Shown piece after piece: positions 1-6,460 of a stretch of DNA of 6,476 nucleotides. Below the pieces are notes generated by a model. It was not told the origin of the DNA and did not search any database. It saw nothing but the letters and a program-made list of their open reading frames with translations. The stretch is from Deltaproteobacteria bacterium (GTDB taxonomy: Bacteria > Desulfobacterota > Desulfovibrionia > Desulfovibrionales > Desulfovibrionaceae). Numbering within the stretch: the first letter of the stretch is position 1; the number at the start of each line of letters is the position of its first letter. The DNA lies in assembly GCA_031253875.1 (NCBI GenBank), contig JAIRVN010000157.1:1-6476 (forward strand), in the 5' to 3' direction. Both the position numbers and the translations under genes were made by a program.

Positions 1-549
1 CTGGGCGGCAAAACCGATTCCATTTCCCATATTCTCGACGTGATCAGCGACATTGCCGACCAGACCAATCTGCTGGCTCTGAACGCCGCCATTGAGGCCG
101 CCCGCGCGGGCGAGGCGGGACGAGGTTTCGCGGTGGTGGCTGACGAGGTGCGCAAACTCGCGGAAAAGACCATGCAGGCGACACATCAGGTGGACGCGAC
201 CATCAAGGATATCCAACAAGATACCCAGAAAAACGTCGTCAACGTGGACGTGGCCGTGCAGACGATTGAGAACGTGTCCAGGCTGACCCTGCGCTCCGGT
301 GACGAACTGGACGAGATTGTGCTTCTTGCCGAAGACTCTTCCGTCCAAATTCGCGCCATAGCGACAGCCAGCGAAGAGCAACACAGCGCCAGCGCCGCCA
401 TCAATAACTCGATAGAACAGGTTTCGCACATTGCGCAAGAAAGCGCCCAAGCCATGCGCGAAGCGGAGCGCGCTGTTTTCGAACTGGCGGAGCAAGCCAA
501 CAGCCTGAGCGGTCTCATCACCTCAATGAAAACCGGCGAAGACGCTTAA
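1..549 (+). CDS. Methyl-accepting chemotaxis protein, C-terminal fragment cut by the window edge
   Basis: The reading frame is open from base 1 and ends with TAA at 547-549, so 182 residues of a longer receptor are visible. What is seen is the second half of the cytoplasmic signalling domain. The hairpin tip that binds CheA and CheW starts at residue 15 (key residues D-Q-T-N-L-L-A-L-N and [20 protein letters not shown]). It is followed by the descending coiled-coil helix with a typical methylation site around residues 124-130 (A-T-A-S-E-E-Q). From the tip onwards it runs in register, without gaps, with the complete receptor at 3972-6386, so both belong to the same helix-length class. There is no C-terminal NWETF-type pentapeptide for tethering CheR/CheB. 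The GTG at 40 is internal to the frame and not a start. Ligand, membrane topology and start cannot be judged. The protein would act at the inner membrane or in a cytoplasmic array. Family assignment is very sure. Confidence 0.95.
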   Translation: MGGKTDSISHILDVISDIADQTNLLALNAAIEAARAGEAGRGFAVVADEVRKLAEKTMQATHQVDATIKDIQQDTQKNVVNVDVAVQTIENVSRLTLRSGDELDEIVLLAEDSSVQIRAIATASEEQHSASAAINNSIEQVSHIAQESAQAMREAERAVFELAEQANSLSGLITSMKTGEDA

Positions 550-593
550 GCAACAAATGAAACACATGTCGCACGCGGTAAAGGTTATGCAGA

Positions 594-627
594 CGCGGCC
601 GCTCCTCCGCGCTGGCAAAGCCGCGGA
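594..627 (+). other. Two mutually exclusive GC-rich hairpins after the chemoreceptor gene
   Basis: The sequence can form CGCGGC (594-599) with GCCGCG (620-625), or TCCGCG (606-611) with CGCGGA (622-627). Both are perfect 6-bp stems and share their 3' arm, so only one can form at a time. There is no run of T after either stem, so this is not a standard intrinsic terminator. It may help end the chemoreceptor transcript or be chance pairing in GC-rich DNA. The rest of 550-732 holds a candidate promoter and the ribosome-binding site of the next gene, and I see no gene in it. Confidence 0.25.
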
Positions 628-637
628 TAATAGCGTA

Positions 638-665
638 TTGTATAGGGCGCATCAACGGATATAGA
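638..665 (+). promoter_or_regulatory. Candidate sigma-70 promoter for the cytidylyltransferase gene
   Basis: TTGTAT (638-643) and TATAGA (660-665) are separated by 16 bases. Each matches four of six consensus bases. Transcription would begin near 672, giving a leader of about 60 bases before the ATG at 733. The match is modest and was found by eye. Its position, after the upstream stop and before a well-supported start codon, is what makes it plausible. Confidence 0.35.
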
Positions 666-716
666 GCGCCGCCCCAATCCGCGAACGGGCATGGGAGCCG
701 CACATCACAATGCCAC

Positions 717-724
717 AGGAAGGA
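717..724 (+). promoter_or_regulatory. Ribosome-binding site that fixes the start at 733
   Basis: AGGAAGGA lies 8 bases before the ATG at 733. The in-frame ATG at 691 has no such site and would add 14 residues that do not fit the family, whose N-terminus is the strand leading into the IPAR motif. Confidence 0.8.
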
Positions 725-732
725 TCTTCATC

Positions 733-1503
733 ATGAATATTATCGCGATTATCCCGGCCCGTATGGGTTCCAGTCGTTTCCCCGGCAAACCGCTCGCCCT
801 GATCCACGGTGTGCCCATGGTCGGGCATGTGGCCCTGCGCACCGCCATGTGCACGTCTTTGGCAGCCACCTATGTGGCCACCTGCGACGAAGTGATCAGG
901 GAATACGCCGAAAGCGCGGGCCTCAAGGCCGTCATGACCGGCGACCACCATGTGCGCTGCACGACCAGAACCGCCGAAGCCATGCTCAAGATCGAGGACA
1001 TGACAGGCAAAAAAGCGGATATCGTGGTTATGGTGCAGGGCGATGAACCCATGGTCACGCCCGGGATGATCGCTGTTTCGATCAGGCCGATGCTTGCCGA
1101 TCCGTCCATCAAGGTGGTCAATCTGATGGCCGAGATGCACAGCCTGGAGGAGTTCGAGGATCCCAACGAAGTCAAGGTGGTGGTGGATAGCCAGAACAAC
1201 GCGCTCTATTTCTCGCGCGAGCCGGTTCCTTCGCGCAAGAAAGGCTCGGACGTGGTGCCCATGCGCAAGCAGGTGTGCATCATTCCCTTCCGTCGCGACT
1301 ATCTGCTGCAGTTCAACGAGATGCCGGAAAGTCCGCTGGAAATCTATGAATCGGTGGATATGCTGCGTATCCTGGAATACGGCGGCAACGTGCGCATGGC
1401 CCCCATCAGCGAGCAGACCGTCAGCGTGGACACTCCTGCGGATCTCGTCCGTGCGGAACAGATGATGCTGGATGATCCCTTGCGCAGGCTGTATACGAAA
1501 TAG
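733..1503 (+). CDS. kdsB: KdsB-family cytidylyltransferase (CMP-Kdo synthetase or a close relative), 256 residues
   Basis: CMP-Kdo synthetases activate 3-deoxy-D-manno-octulosonate with CTP in the cytoplasm for transfer onto lipid A. The length is close to E. coli KdsB (about 248). Visible motifs are the nucleotide-binding loop I-P-A-R-M-G-S-S-R-F-P-G-K-P-L (residues 7-21), the metal-binding Q-G-D-E-P (102-106), F-S-R before the small barrel-side insertion, P-L-E…E…LR (201-212), and the second metal aspartate in V-D-T-P (232-235). The CTP and Mg sites therefore look intact. The sugar side is unusual: the family's S-G-T-[DE]-R is R-C-T-T-R (75-79), and the H-x-G-I-Y-x-Y-R segment is Q-V-C-I-I-P-F-R (180-187). 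It could be a cytidylyltransferase for a related acidic sugar rather than Kdo itself. A CgeB-like glycosyltransferase follows 85 bases downstream on the same strand, which supports a surface-glycan role. Family sure; substrate uncertain; symbol given as the family name. Confidence 0.85.
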   Translation: MNIIAIIPARMGSSRFPGKPLALIHGVPMVGHVALRTAMCTSLAATYVATCDEVIREYAESAGLKAVMTGDHHVRCTTRTAEAMLKIEDMTGKKADIVVMVQGDEPMVTPGMIAVSIRPMLADPSIKVVNLMAEMHSLEEFEDPNEVKVVVDSQNNALYFSREPVPSRKKGSDVVPMRKQVCIIPFRRDYLLQFNEMPESPLEIYESVDMLRILEYGGNVRMAPISEQTVSVDTPADLVRAEQMMLDDPLRRLYTK

Positions 1504-1545
1504 CGTACCGGCCCGACAGGCCTGTATCTTGCTTGTATCGTTGGA

Positions 1546-1576
1546 GCGCAGGCAGCAATTTCCCCCTGCCGTGCGC
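1546..1576 (+). other. 10-bp hairpin abutting the ribosome-binding site of the glycosyltransferase gene
   Basis: GCGCAGGCAG (1546-1555) pairs with CTGCC (1566-1570) and TGCGC (1572-1576), leaving one bulged G at 1571 and a 10-base loop. No T-run follows, so it is not an intrinsic terminator. The stem ends directly before GGGAGA (1577-1582), which sits 6 bases before the ATG at 1589. It could stabilise or process the two-gene transcript or influence translation of the second gene. The preceding part of the spacer (1504-1545) holds a perfect 10-bp palindrome ACAGGCCTGT at 1516-1525 and a TGTATC direct repeat (1523-1528 and 1534-1539), neither of known function. Confidence 0.5.
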
Positions 1577-1588
1577 GGGAGAAACTGA

Positions 1589-2605
1589 ATGCGCGTGCTT
1601 GTTCTGGGCGGTCCTTTTCTGAATCACGGCTTTGAGGCCTTGGGCTGCGAAGTGCTGAACGCGGGCGACAAAGCGGACTGCGACCTGCACTGTACGCACC
1701 CCATGTCCGCGCTGACGATCGTGGAAAGAGCCGGCGGCTTGGGCTTTAGCCCCGACCTTGTCGTATACTGCGACTCCGGCAACATGCCGCAGTTTTTCGA
1801 CCTGGAGAAACTGCCCTGCCTCAGCGCGTTTTATTCCATCGACAGTTATTGCAATCCCTGGCACATCCCCTTCGGACATGCCTTTGACGCCGTCTTCGTC
1901 GCCCAGAAAGATTATGTGGAACTTTTTGCTCAAAGCGGCACTCCCGCCTTCTGGCTGCCGCTCTTTTTCTGTTCCGCGCGGCGTCATTACCTGGAACAGG
2001 ACCGGGACATTCCCGTTGTGTTCGTGGGCAACATCGGCGCGCGGAACAATTCGGATCGCAGGCTGTTTCTGGACGCCTTCCGCAGGGAACATCCCCTGTT
2101 CGTCACCCGCGGGGACTATGTGCCGCTGTTCAATCGCAGCCGCATCGTGCTGAATCAGACGGCCGCCGGAGAGATCAACTTCCGCTGCTTCGAGGCATTG
2201 GCCTGCGGCGCGGCTCTGCTGATGGAAGAATGCTCCAACGGCCTGCATGATCTTTTTATCTCAGGCGAGCATATGCTGCCCACCTATACGCGCGGCGACG
2301 CCAGGCAGGCTGCGGCCACAGCCAAAACGGCCCTGGACGATCCCGCGGCGTTGGCGCGCATCGCCAGGCAAGGCCGGGAACTTGTGGAACGCAGACACAG
2401 CGACGTCCATCGCGCGGCTGAAATATTGCGTGTCATGAAGGATTTGCTGCGCGAGGCCCCTCATCTGCGCCGCCTGCTGCCGGAAAATCTGTCCCGCCGC
2501 GGCGTGCTGCTTGCAAACGCATATTACTTTCTCGCCTGCGAGCTGCAGCAGCCGCAACACGCCCCGCACAGGGAATTTTTTCTACGCCTCGCGCGTTCGC
2601 TGTAA
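1589..2605 (+). CDS. CgeB-like family glycosyltransferase, 338 residues
   Basis: This resembles the CgeB / 'glycosyltransferase family 1-like' proteins, GT-B enzymes that transfer sugars from nucleotide donors in surface-glycan pathways. The N-terminal half (about 1-130) has a Rossmann-type opening M-R-V-L-V-L-G-G and the family's segment S-I-D-S-Y (83-87) … F-D-A-V-F-V-A-Q-K-D-Y (99-109) … W-L-P-L (122-125). The C-terminal half starts with V-V-F-V-G-N (143-148) and carries the donor-site signature G-E-I-N-F-R-C-F-E-A-L-A-C-G (194-207), followed by the short acidic and loop segment and G-E-H (226-228). A helical tail follows to residue 338. There is no signal peptide or membrane helix, so it is cytoplasmic. 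The start is supported by GGGAGA 6 bases upstream. It lies 85 bases after the KdsB-like gene on the same strand, probably as one operon. Donor and acceptor cannot be read from the sequence. The family call is strong; the cgeB symbol is withheld because the Bacillus spore role does not apply. Confidence 0.85.
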   Translation: MRVLVLGGPFLNHGFEALGCEVLNAGDKADCDLHCTHPMSALTIVERAGGLGFSPDLVVYCDSGNMPQFFDLEKLPCLSAFYSIDSYCNPWHIPFGHAFDAVFVAQKDYVELFAQSGTPAFWLPLFFCSARRHYLEQDRDIPVVFVGNIGARNNSDRRLFLDAFRREHPLFVTRGDYVPLFNRSRIVLNQTAAGEINFRCFEALACGAALLMEECSNGLHDLFISGEHMLPTYTRGDARQAAATAKTALDDPAALARIARQGRELVERRHSDVHRAAEILRVMKDLLREAPHLRRLLPENLSRRGVLLANAYYFLACELQQPQHAPHREFFLRLARSL

Positions 2606-2646
2606 CGGGCGGCGTAACAGCCCGGCATTCCCTGCATCGCCGGGGG
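2606..2646. other. Overlapping hairpins in the convergent spacer; possible weak terminator
   Basis: CGGGC (2606-2610) can pair with GCCCG (2620-2624), or CCCGGC (2621-2626) with GCCGGG (2639-2644). The two stems overlap and exclude each other. Neither is followed by a T-run on either strand. The remaining spacer to 2727 shows only a short CGCG-AAA-CGCG stem (2693-2703) and a GCCTG/CAGGC pair that overlaps the stop codon of the minus-strand gene. No strong intrinsic terminator separates the two converging genes. Confidence 0.25.
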
Positions 2647-2727
2647 CTACGGCACGAACTTCCAGAACATGCCCGAATGCGGCACAAGCCAGCGCGAAAC
2701 GCGTATCGCCTGCCAGCGGCTTGCGGT

Positions 2728-3837
2728 TCAGGCGTCTTTGTTTTTGAGCTGCTCATGATACTCGTCGGCGTAAATTTTCAGCATGACCACAGCGAAGGTC
2801 AGGATGATCGGGCCGTACAGCAGGCCCAGGATGCCGAAAGCCTGAATGCCGCCAAGAATGGCGAAAAAGAGGAACAGCGTGGGTACGCCGGAGGTGTCGC
2901 GCATCAGAAACGGGCGCAGGAACGTGTCAATGGAACTGACCAGCACGCTGCACCAGATGGCAAGGAAGAGGGCGCTCTTCCATTCGTCGTGGAACAGCAG
3001 CACAAAAACCGCCGGCGTCCACACCAGGCTCGGGCCCACTACGGGTATGAAGGCTGTAAAGGCCATGACCGTGCCCCAAAACAAGGGGGGAATGCCCACG
3101 ATGGCCAGGCCGATGCCGCCGGCCAGCCCTTGCAGCGCGGCGACCAGGAACCCGCCGAGCAGAACCGACCTGGAAATACGGCGCAGGTTTTCAAGGATAT
3201 GTTCCTGCTGTTCTTCTCTGAGGGGCGTGAGATCCTTGATGTGCGCGACCATTGCGCCGCCGTCCTTGAGAAAAAAGAACAAGGCCAGCAGGAAAAGCAG
3301 GAAATGCATTCCCAGGGCCAGGGTTTTGCCGACAATGTTGGCGGAAAGGCCGAGGAGTTTCTGGCCGGTCTGCCGCGCGGCGTTGATGATGTCGGCTTTG
3401 GCGCTCTCCGCCGTTACGCCGAGAAAGGGCGCTTCCTCGTTGAGCCAGTCGAATAGCGGATTCAGATACTGCGTGAAAATGGTATCCAGGTTGCCTATGC
3501 TCAACCAGGCGGTGACCGCGTTCACGCTGTAGCGCATTTGCGAGATAAGACCGCCGGCGAGCAGTGTGAGAGGAAGAATAACGAGAATGGTCACGAAAAA
3601 AAGCACGATGAGTGAAGCAAGCGCCTCCCTGCCTTTGAGTTTTTTGCGGAAAAAGGCGTAGGCCGGGTGAAAGAGGGCGGCGACCACCACAGCGAGGATA
3701 AGCGTATGTACAAAGGGATGCAGCAGTATGTAAGCGAAATAGAGTCCAACGGCCAGCAGGCCGAACAGGAACCAGGCAAAAAAACTGGGCGAGCGGCTCA
3801 CACGCCCGCCTGCAACTGGATGGCATTTTGTGGACAA
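2728..3837 (-). CDS. AI-2E family (YdiK/PerM type) inner-membrane protein
   Basis: These are polytopic inner-membrane proteins. The family includes E. coli TqsA (autoinducer-2 export), PerM and YdiK, and some members act in sodium/proton exchange or have no known substrate. Hydrophobic segments lie at about 19-39, 41-63, 72-98, 166-190, 224-248, 251-283, 287-303 and 318-352 (longest-start numbering). The soluble loop at about 100-165 is typical of the family. Conserved features are L-Q-G-L-A-G-G-I-G (235-243), F-I-P-V-V-G-P (263-269), D-T-F-L-R-P (304-309) and G-G-I-Q-A-F-G-I-L-G-L-L-Y-G-P (329-343). The longest frame starts at a TTG (3837) with a poor ribosome-binding site. A GTG at 3799-3801 with AGGCGG-like sequence before it would give 357 residues and suits the family at least as well. 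The gene converges on the glycosyltransferase gene and seems monocistronic. Family is sure; substrate unknown; start uncertain. Confidence 0.9.
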   Translation of the reverse strand: MSTKCHPVAGGRVSRSPSFFAWFLFGLLAVGLYFAYILLHPFVHTLILAVVVAALFHPAYAFFRKKLKGREALASLIVLFFVTILVILPLTLLAGGLISQMRYSVNAVTAWLSIGNLDTIFTQYLNPLFDWLNEEAPFLGVTAESAKADIINAARQTGQKLLGLSANIVGKTLALGMHFLLFLLALFFFLKDGGAMVAHIKDLTPLREEQQEHILENLRRISRSVLLGGFLVAALQGLAGGIGLAIVGIPPLFWGTVMAFTAFIPVVGPSLVWTPAVFVLLFHDEWKSALFLAIWCSVLVSSIDTFLRPFLMRDTSGVPTLFLFFAILGGIQAFGILGLLYGPIILTFAVVMLKIYADEYHEQLKNKDA

Positions 3838-3871
3838 GTCATGGTTTTTCCACTTGTTATGCTATGGAAAA
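3834..3871. repeat. Two overlapping inverted repeats in the leader of the AI-2E gene
   Basis: ACAAGT (3834-3839) is repeated inverted as ACTTGT (3852-3857) with 12 bases between. TTTTCCA (3846-3852) is repeated inverted as TGGAAAA (3865-3871), again with 12 bases between. The dyads share base 3852, so as RNA hairpins they would compete; as DNA they could be operators. They lie between the candidate promoter and the start codon. Without another copy to compare, function is inference. Confidence 0.4.
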
Positions 3872-3883
3872 CACGAGAATAGC

Positions 3884-3912
3884 CATATGCTGTAGAAAAA
3901 ACAATGTGTCAA
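3884..3912 (-). promoter_or_regulatory. Candidate sigma-70 promoter for the AI-2E gene
   Basis: On the minus strand a perfect TTGACA (3912-3907) is followed after 17 bases by CATATG (3889-3884), a poor -10 box with three of six consensus bases. The spacer includes a run of six T. Transcription would begin near 3877, about 40 bases before the TTG or about 75 before the GTG start. The rest of 3838-3971 (the gap to the chemoreceptor stop) holds the dyads described separately and no clear terminator for the chemoreceptor. Confidence 0.4.
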
Positions 3913-3971
3913 TCAGGTGACGATGGGTATGGCCAGTTCTTCGCTGTTCCCTGTTCGTCCCGGACTGCAAG

Positions 3972-6386
3972 CTAGCGCAGTTCTCCCATGACCGTATTCA
4001 ATTCCTGCGCCATTTTGGAGAGTTCCTGCACGGCGGCGGAGGCCTGAACCATGCCGTTGGCGGTGTCCCCGACGATTTTGCTGATGTCCTCGATGGCGTG
4101 GCTGATTTCTTCGGAGGTGGCGCTCTGTTCCTCGGCCGCCGTGGCGATGGAGGCGACCACCGAGGAGTTGACCGAGGCCAGTTCGACAATTTCGTGCAGA
4201 GCTTTGCCTGAAGCATTGGCAAGGTCCGTGGCCTCGGCGACGGCCTTGGCCGCGTCGCGTACCTCGTTGATGTTGGTGCGCGCTGACTGTTGGATAGCCG
4301 CGATGTTGCCGCCCACTTCCTGCGTGGCGGACATGGTTTTTTCCGCCAGCTTGCGCACTTCGTCAGCCACCACGGCAAAGCCGCGCCCCGCTTCGCCTGC
4401 ACGCGCAGCTTCGATGGCCGCGTTGAGTGCCAGCAAGTTGGTCTGGTCCGCGATGTCGGAAATAACGTTCATCACGCCGCCGATGCTCTCCGCCTGGGTC
4501 CCCAGTTCCTGCATGTTCGTCTGAAGCGTGGCGGACACCTTGTGTACCAGATTGATGGAGTCCACCACCTTGTTCACCAGGGCGGATCCGTCATTGGCCT
4601 TGTTTCTGGTCGCTTCGGACTGCTCCGAGGCATGACCGGCGTTGCGCGCCACTTCCAGCACGGTGGAGTTCATTTCCGTCATGGCCGTGGCCGTGCTTTC
4701 CGTACGACTGCGCTGCTGCTCCGCGCCGCGCGCGACTTCTTCCACCTGGGCCGAAAGCTGCTCGGAAGCGGTGGCTACCCTGTTGGCAATGGAGGCCGCC
4801 TGATCGGCCACATTGCGGATGGTCCGCTGGGTCTGTTTGATGGCGGTGATATCCGTGATCAACTGGAGCACGGAGGCGAGCTTGCCCTCCTTATTCAATA
4901 TGGGAATGGCGGTATAGCTGACGTCCAGATCCTTGCCTTGGGGATGGGCGCGGGTTTCGCCGGAAGCGGGCCGCAGTGTCGCCACGGCTTTTTGCAAACC
5001 GTCGCCTGGGCCGCCGAAATCTTCGCGCGCCATAAGCTGCTTGCAGGTCCTGCTTTTGTACTCTTCGCCGACAGTTTGCCGGCAAACGGCGTTCGCATAG
5101 CTGGCCTTGAGATTCGCGTCCAAGACCACCACGAGGGAGGGGATATTTTCCACAAGCAGGAGAAAACGATCCAATACCGCGCCTGTACCGGCGACCAGCT
5201 TGGAGAAGCCGCCCTTGTAGGCTGCCGGATCGACCTTGGCGTTCAGGTCGCCGTCTTCGATGCTTTTTTCCAGGTTCTGGTATTCGCCGAGCATGGCCTG
5301 CAGGACAGCGGGAATGCGCCGCATGGCGGCCAGGGTTTCCCCGACTTCTCCGCGTTCGCGGTTGGTCGCCTGGGCCTCAAAGTCGCCATCGGCAATGGCG
5401 CCGGCAAAATGACGCATGCTGCCAAGGGCTTTAATCAGCCCCATAATGATAAAGATGGCGAAAAGCACGCCTACGGCAACGCCGGCGGCGCTGACCGTCG
5501 TGAGCAAGAACACAGCTTGGGCATTGCTCGCCTCGAGAGCGGGGCCGACGCTGTCCATCTCTTTTTCAGCCCGTTCCGTGTAACCGACAAAACCCAGGCG
5601 CAGTTCCGCGATTGCGGCATCCATCTGGCGCTGTGCTTCAAGACCTTCCTGGATATGCTTTCTGACGGCTGTGAAATTCTCGGTATAGTCGGTATAATTT
5701 TTATACAGGTGGACGAAAACAGCTTTGTTGTCTTCCGAGATAAGCAGTTGTTCCATTTTTTTCAGCGCCGCGCCAAGCGCGGCAAGGCGTTTTTCCGCAT
5801 TGACCGCGGAAGGCTCAAGAAAGATATCCACGTAATGCCGCACCAAAACGCGCGCCTCGACATAGTTGGCATACGCTTCGTCAATGGGCGAAAGTAGCGC
5901 GATATTATTGACTTTTATCGCAGTTGCCGACATTATGCTCAAACCCTCGCTTAAGGCCCGGCCCCTGGCGGCCATCTGTTCATCGCCCAGCTTGGTGGCC
6001 GTGCTCAGCTTTTGCTGCATCACTTCCGCAAGGTGCATGATTTCTTTGGTCTGCGCTATCATCCCGTCCAGCAGCGCTTGCTCTTTGGGTTTGGTCTCCA
6101 CGCTCCTCGCCTTGGGCAGATACTCTGTAAGCACACGATCCGCAAGGCGCTTCGCCTCTTGAATATGCGCCTCGTTCAGATCAAGCCGGAAGCGGCTGTA
6201 TTGATCCTGCATGCCGCGCACGCGCGCGAAAGCCGCGTTGACGGTCACTGCGGTGCGGGCCTGTGTCCGGTAGTGTGCAAAACCATCCGAAGTTACATGC
6301 AGTTTCACCTTGGCCGTGACGCCCGTGGCAACCAATAGGCATATCATCAACAAAAAACCCACAATGACTTTATACTTGGTAGTCAT
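3972..6386 (-). CDS. Methyl-accepting chemotaxis protein with long helical periplasmic sensor, HAMP and PAS domains, 804 residues
   Basis: This is a transmembrane chemoreceptor that controls CheA kinase. Order: membrane helix about 6-25; a periplasmic region of about 265 residues, predicted wholly helical, whose length suggests a double four-helix (HBM-like) sensor; membrane helix about 293-317; HAMP about 318-368 (I-A-D-G-D-F at 331-336); a HAMP-like linker with D-G-D-L and Y-K-G-G-F (about 369-412); a PAS domain from E-N-I-P-S (413) to D-I-T (512-514); then the signalling domain to the end, with the CheA/CheW tip at 642-685. A methylation-type A-T-A-A-E-E-Q motif lies after the tip. There is no CheR-tethering pentapeptide and no CxxCH haem site. 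The ATG at 6384-6386 is chosen because AGGAG sits 5 bases before it and it opens directly into the membrane helix. A GTG 26 codons upstream lacks support and overlaps the promoter. Ligand unknown. Confidence 0.95.
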   Translation of the reverse strand: MTTKYKVIVGFLLMICLLVATGVTAKVKLHVTSDGFAHYRTQARTAVTVNAAFARVRGMQDQYSRFRLDLNEAHIQEAKRLADRVLTEYLPKARSVETKPKEQALLDGMIAQTKEIMHLAEVMQQKLSTATKLGDEQMAARGRALSEGLSIMSATAIKVNNIALLSPIDEAYANYVEARVLVRHYVDIFLEPSAVNAEKRLAALGAALKKMEQLLISEDNKAVFVHLYKNYTDYTENFTAVRKHIQEGLEAQRQMDAAIAELRLGFVGYTERAEKEMDSVGPALEASNAQAVFLLTTVSAAGVAVGVLFAIFIIMGLIKALGSMRHFAGAIADGDFEAQATNRERGEVGETLAAMRRIPAVLQAMLGEYQNLEKSIEDGDLNAKVDPAAYKGGFSKLVAGTGAVLDRFLLLVENIPSLVVVLDANLKASYANAVCRQTVGEEYKSRTCKQLMAREDFGGPGDGLQKAVATLRPASGETRAHPQGKDLDVSYTAIPILNKEGKLASVLQLITDITAIKQTQRTIRNVADQAASIANRVATASEQLSAQVEEVARGAEQQRSRTESTATAMTEMNSTVLEVARNAGHASEQSEATRNKANDGSALVNKVVDSINLVHKVSATLQTNMQELGTQAESIGGVMNVISDIADQTNLLALNAAIEAARAGEAGRGFAVVADEVRKLAEKTMSATQEVGGNIAAIQQSARTNINEVRDAAKAVAEATDLANASGKALHEIVELASVNSSVVASIATAAEEQSATSEEISHAIEDISKIVGDTANGMVQASAAVQELSKMAQELNTVMGELR

Positions 6387-6391
6387 ACGTG

Positions 6392-6396
6392 CTCCT
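6392..6396 (-). promoter_or_regulatory. Ribosome-binding site that fixes the chemoreceptor start
   Basis: AGGAG on the minus strand lies 5 bases before the ATG at 6384-6386. It favours this start over the longer in-frame GTG at 6462-6464, which has no comparable site. Confidence 0.8.
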
Positions 6397-6432
6397 ACAA
6401 TGATGAAATATGAGTTACCGGCGCATCTCTGC

Positions 6433-6460
6433 CTTATAGAAACATTTTTTATCCTGTACA
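6433..6460 (-). promoter_or_regulatory. Candidate sigma-70 promoter for the complete chemoreceptor
   Basis: On the minus strand TGTACA (6460-6455, four of six) and TATAAG (6438-6433, five of six) are spaced by 16 bases that include an A-rich stretch. Transcription would begin near 6426, about 40 bases before the ATG. Nothing else is seen between 6387 and the window end. Confidence 0.45.

Noticed and set aside
691..732. N-terminal extension of the cytidylyltransferase from the ATG at 691
   Set aside because: No ribosome-binding site is present, the residues do not fit the family N-terminus, and the ATG at 733 has AGGAAGGA at ideal spacing.
1421..2248. 275-codon minus-strand frame across the end of the cytidylyltransferase and the glycosyltransferase
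   Set aside because: It overlaps two well-supported genes, has no family motifs, and its composition looks like a reading-frame shadow.
2669..2758. Small plus-strand ORF of 29 codons after the glycosyltransferase
   Set aside because: There is no ribosome-binding site and no motif, and its end overlaps the AI-2E coding region on the other strand.
2677..3456. 259-codon plus-strand frame opposite the AI-2E gene
   Set aside because: Its highly polar, repetitive Q/G/E/K-rich translation is the complement of hydrophobic membrane codons, with no domain.
4290..5897. 535-codon open frame on the plus strand opposite the complete chemoreceptor
   Set aside because: It is antisense to a clear receptor gene with intact domains, has low-complexity G/H/R-rich composition and no recognisable domain. 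Long antisense frames are expected from GC-rich codon bias.
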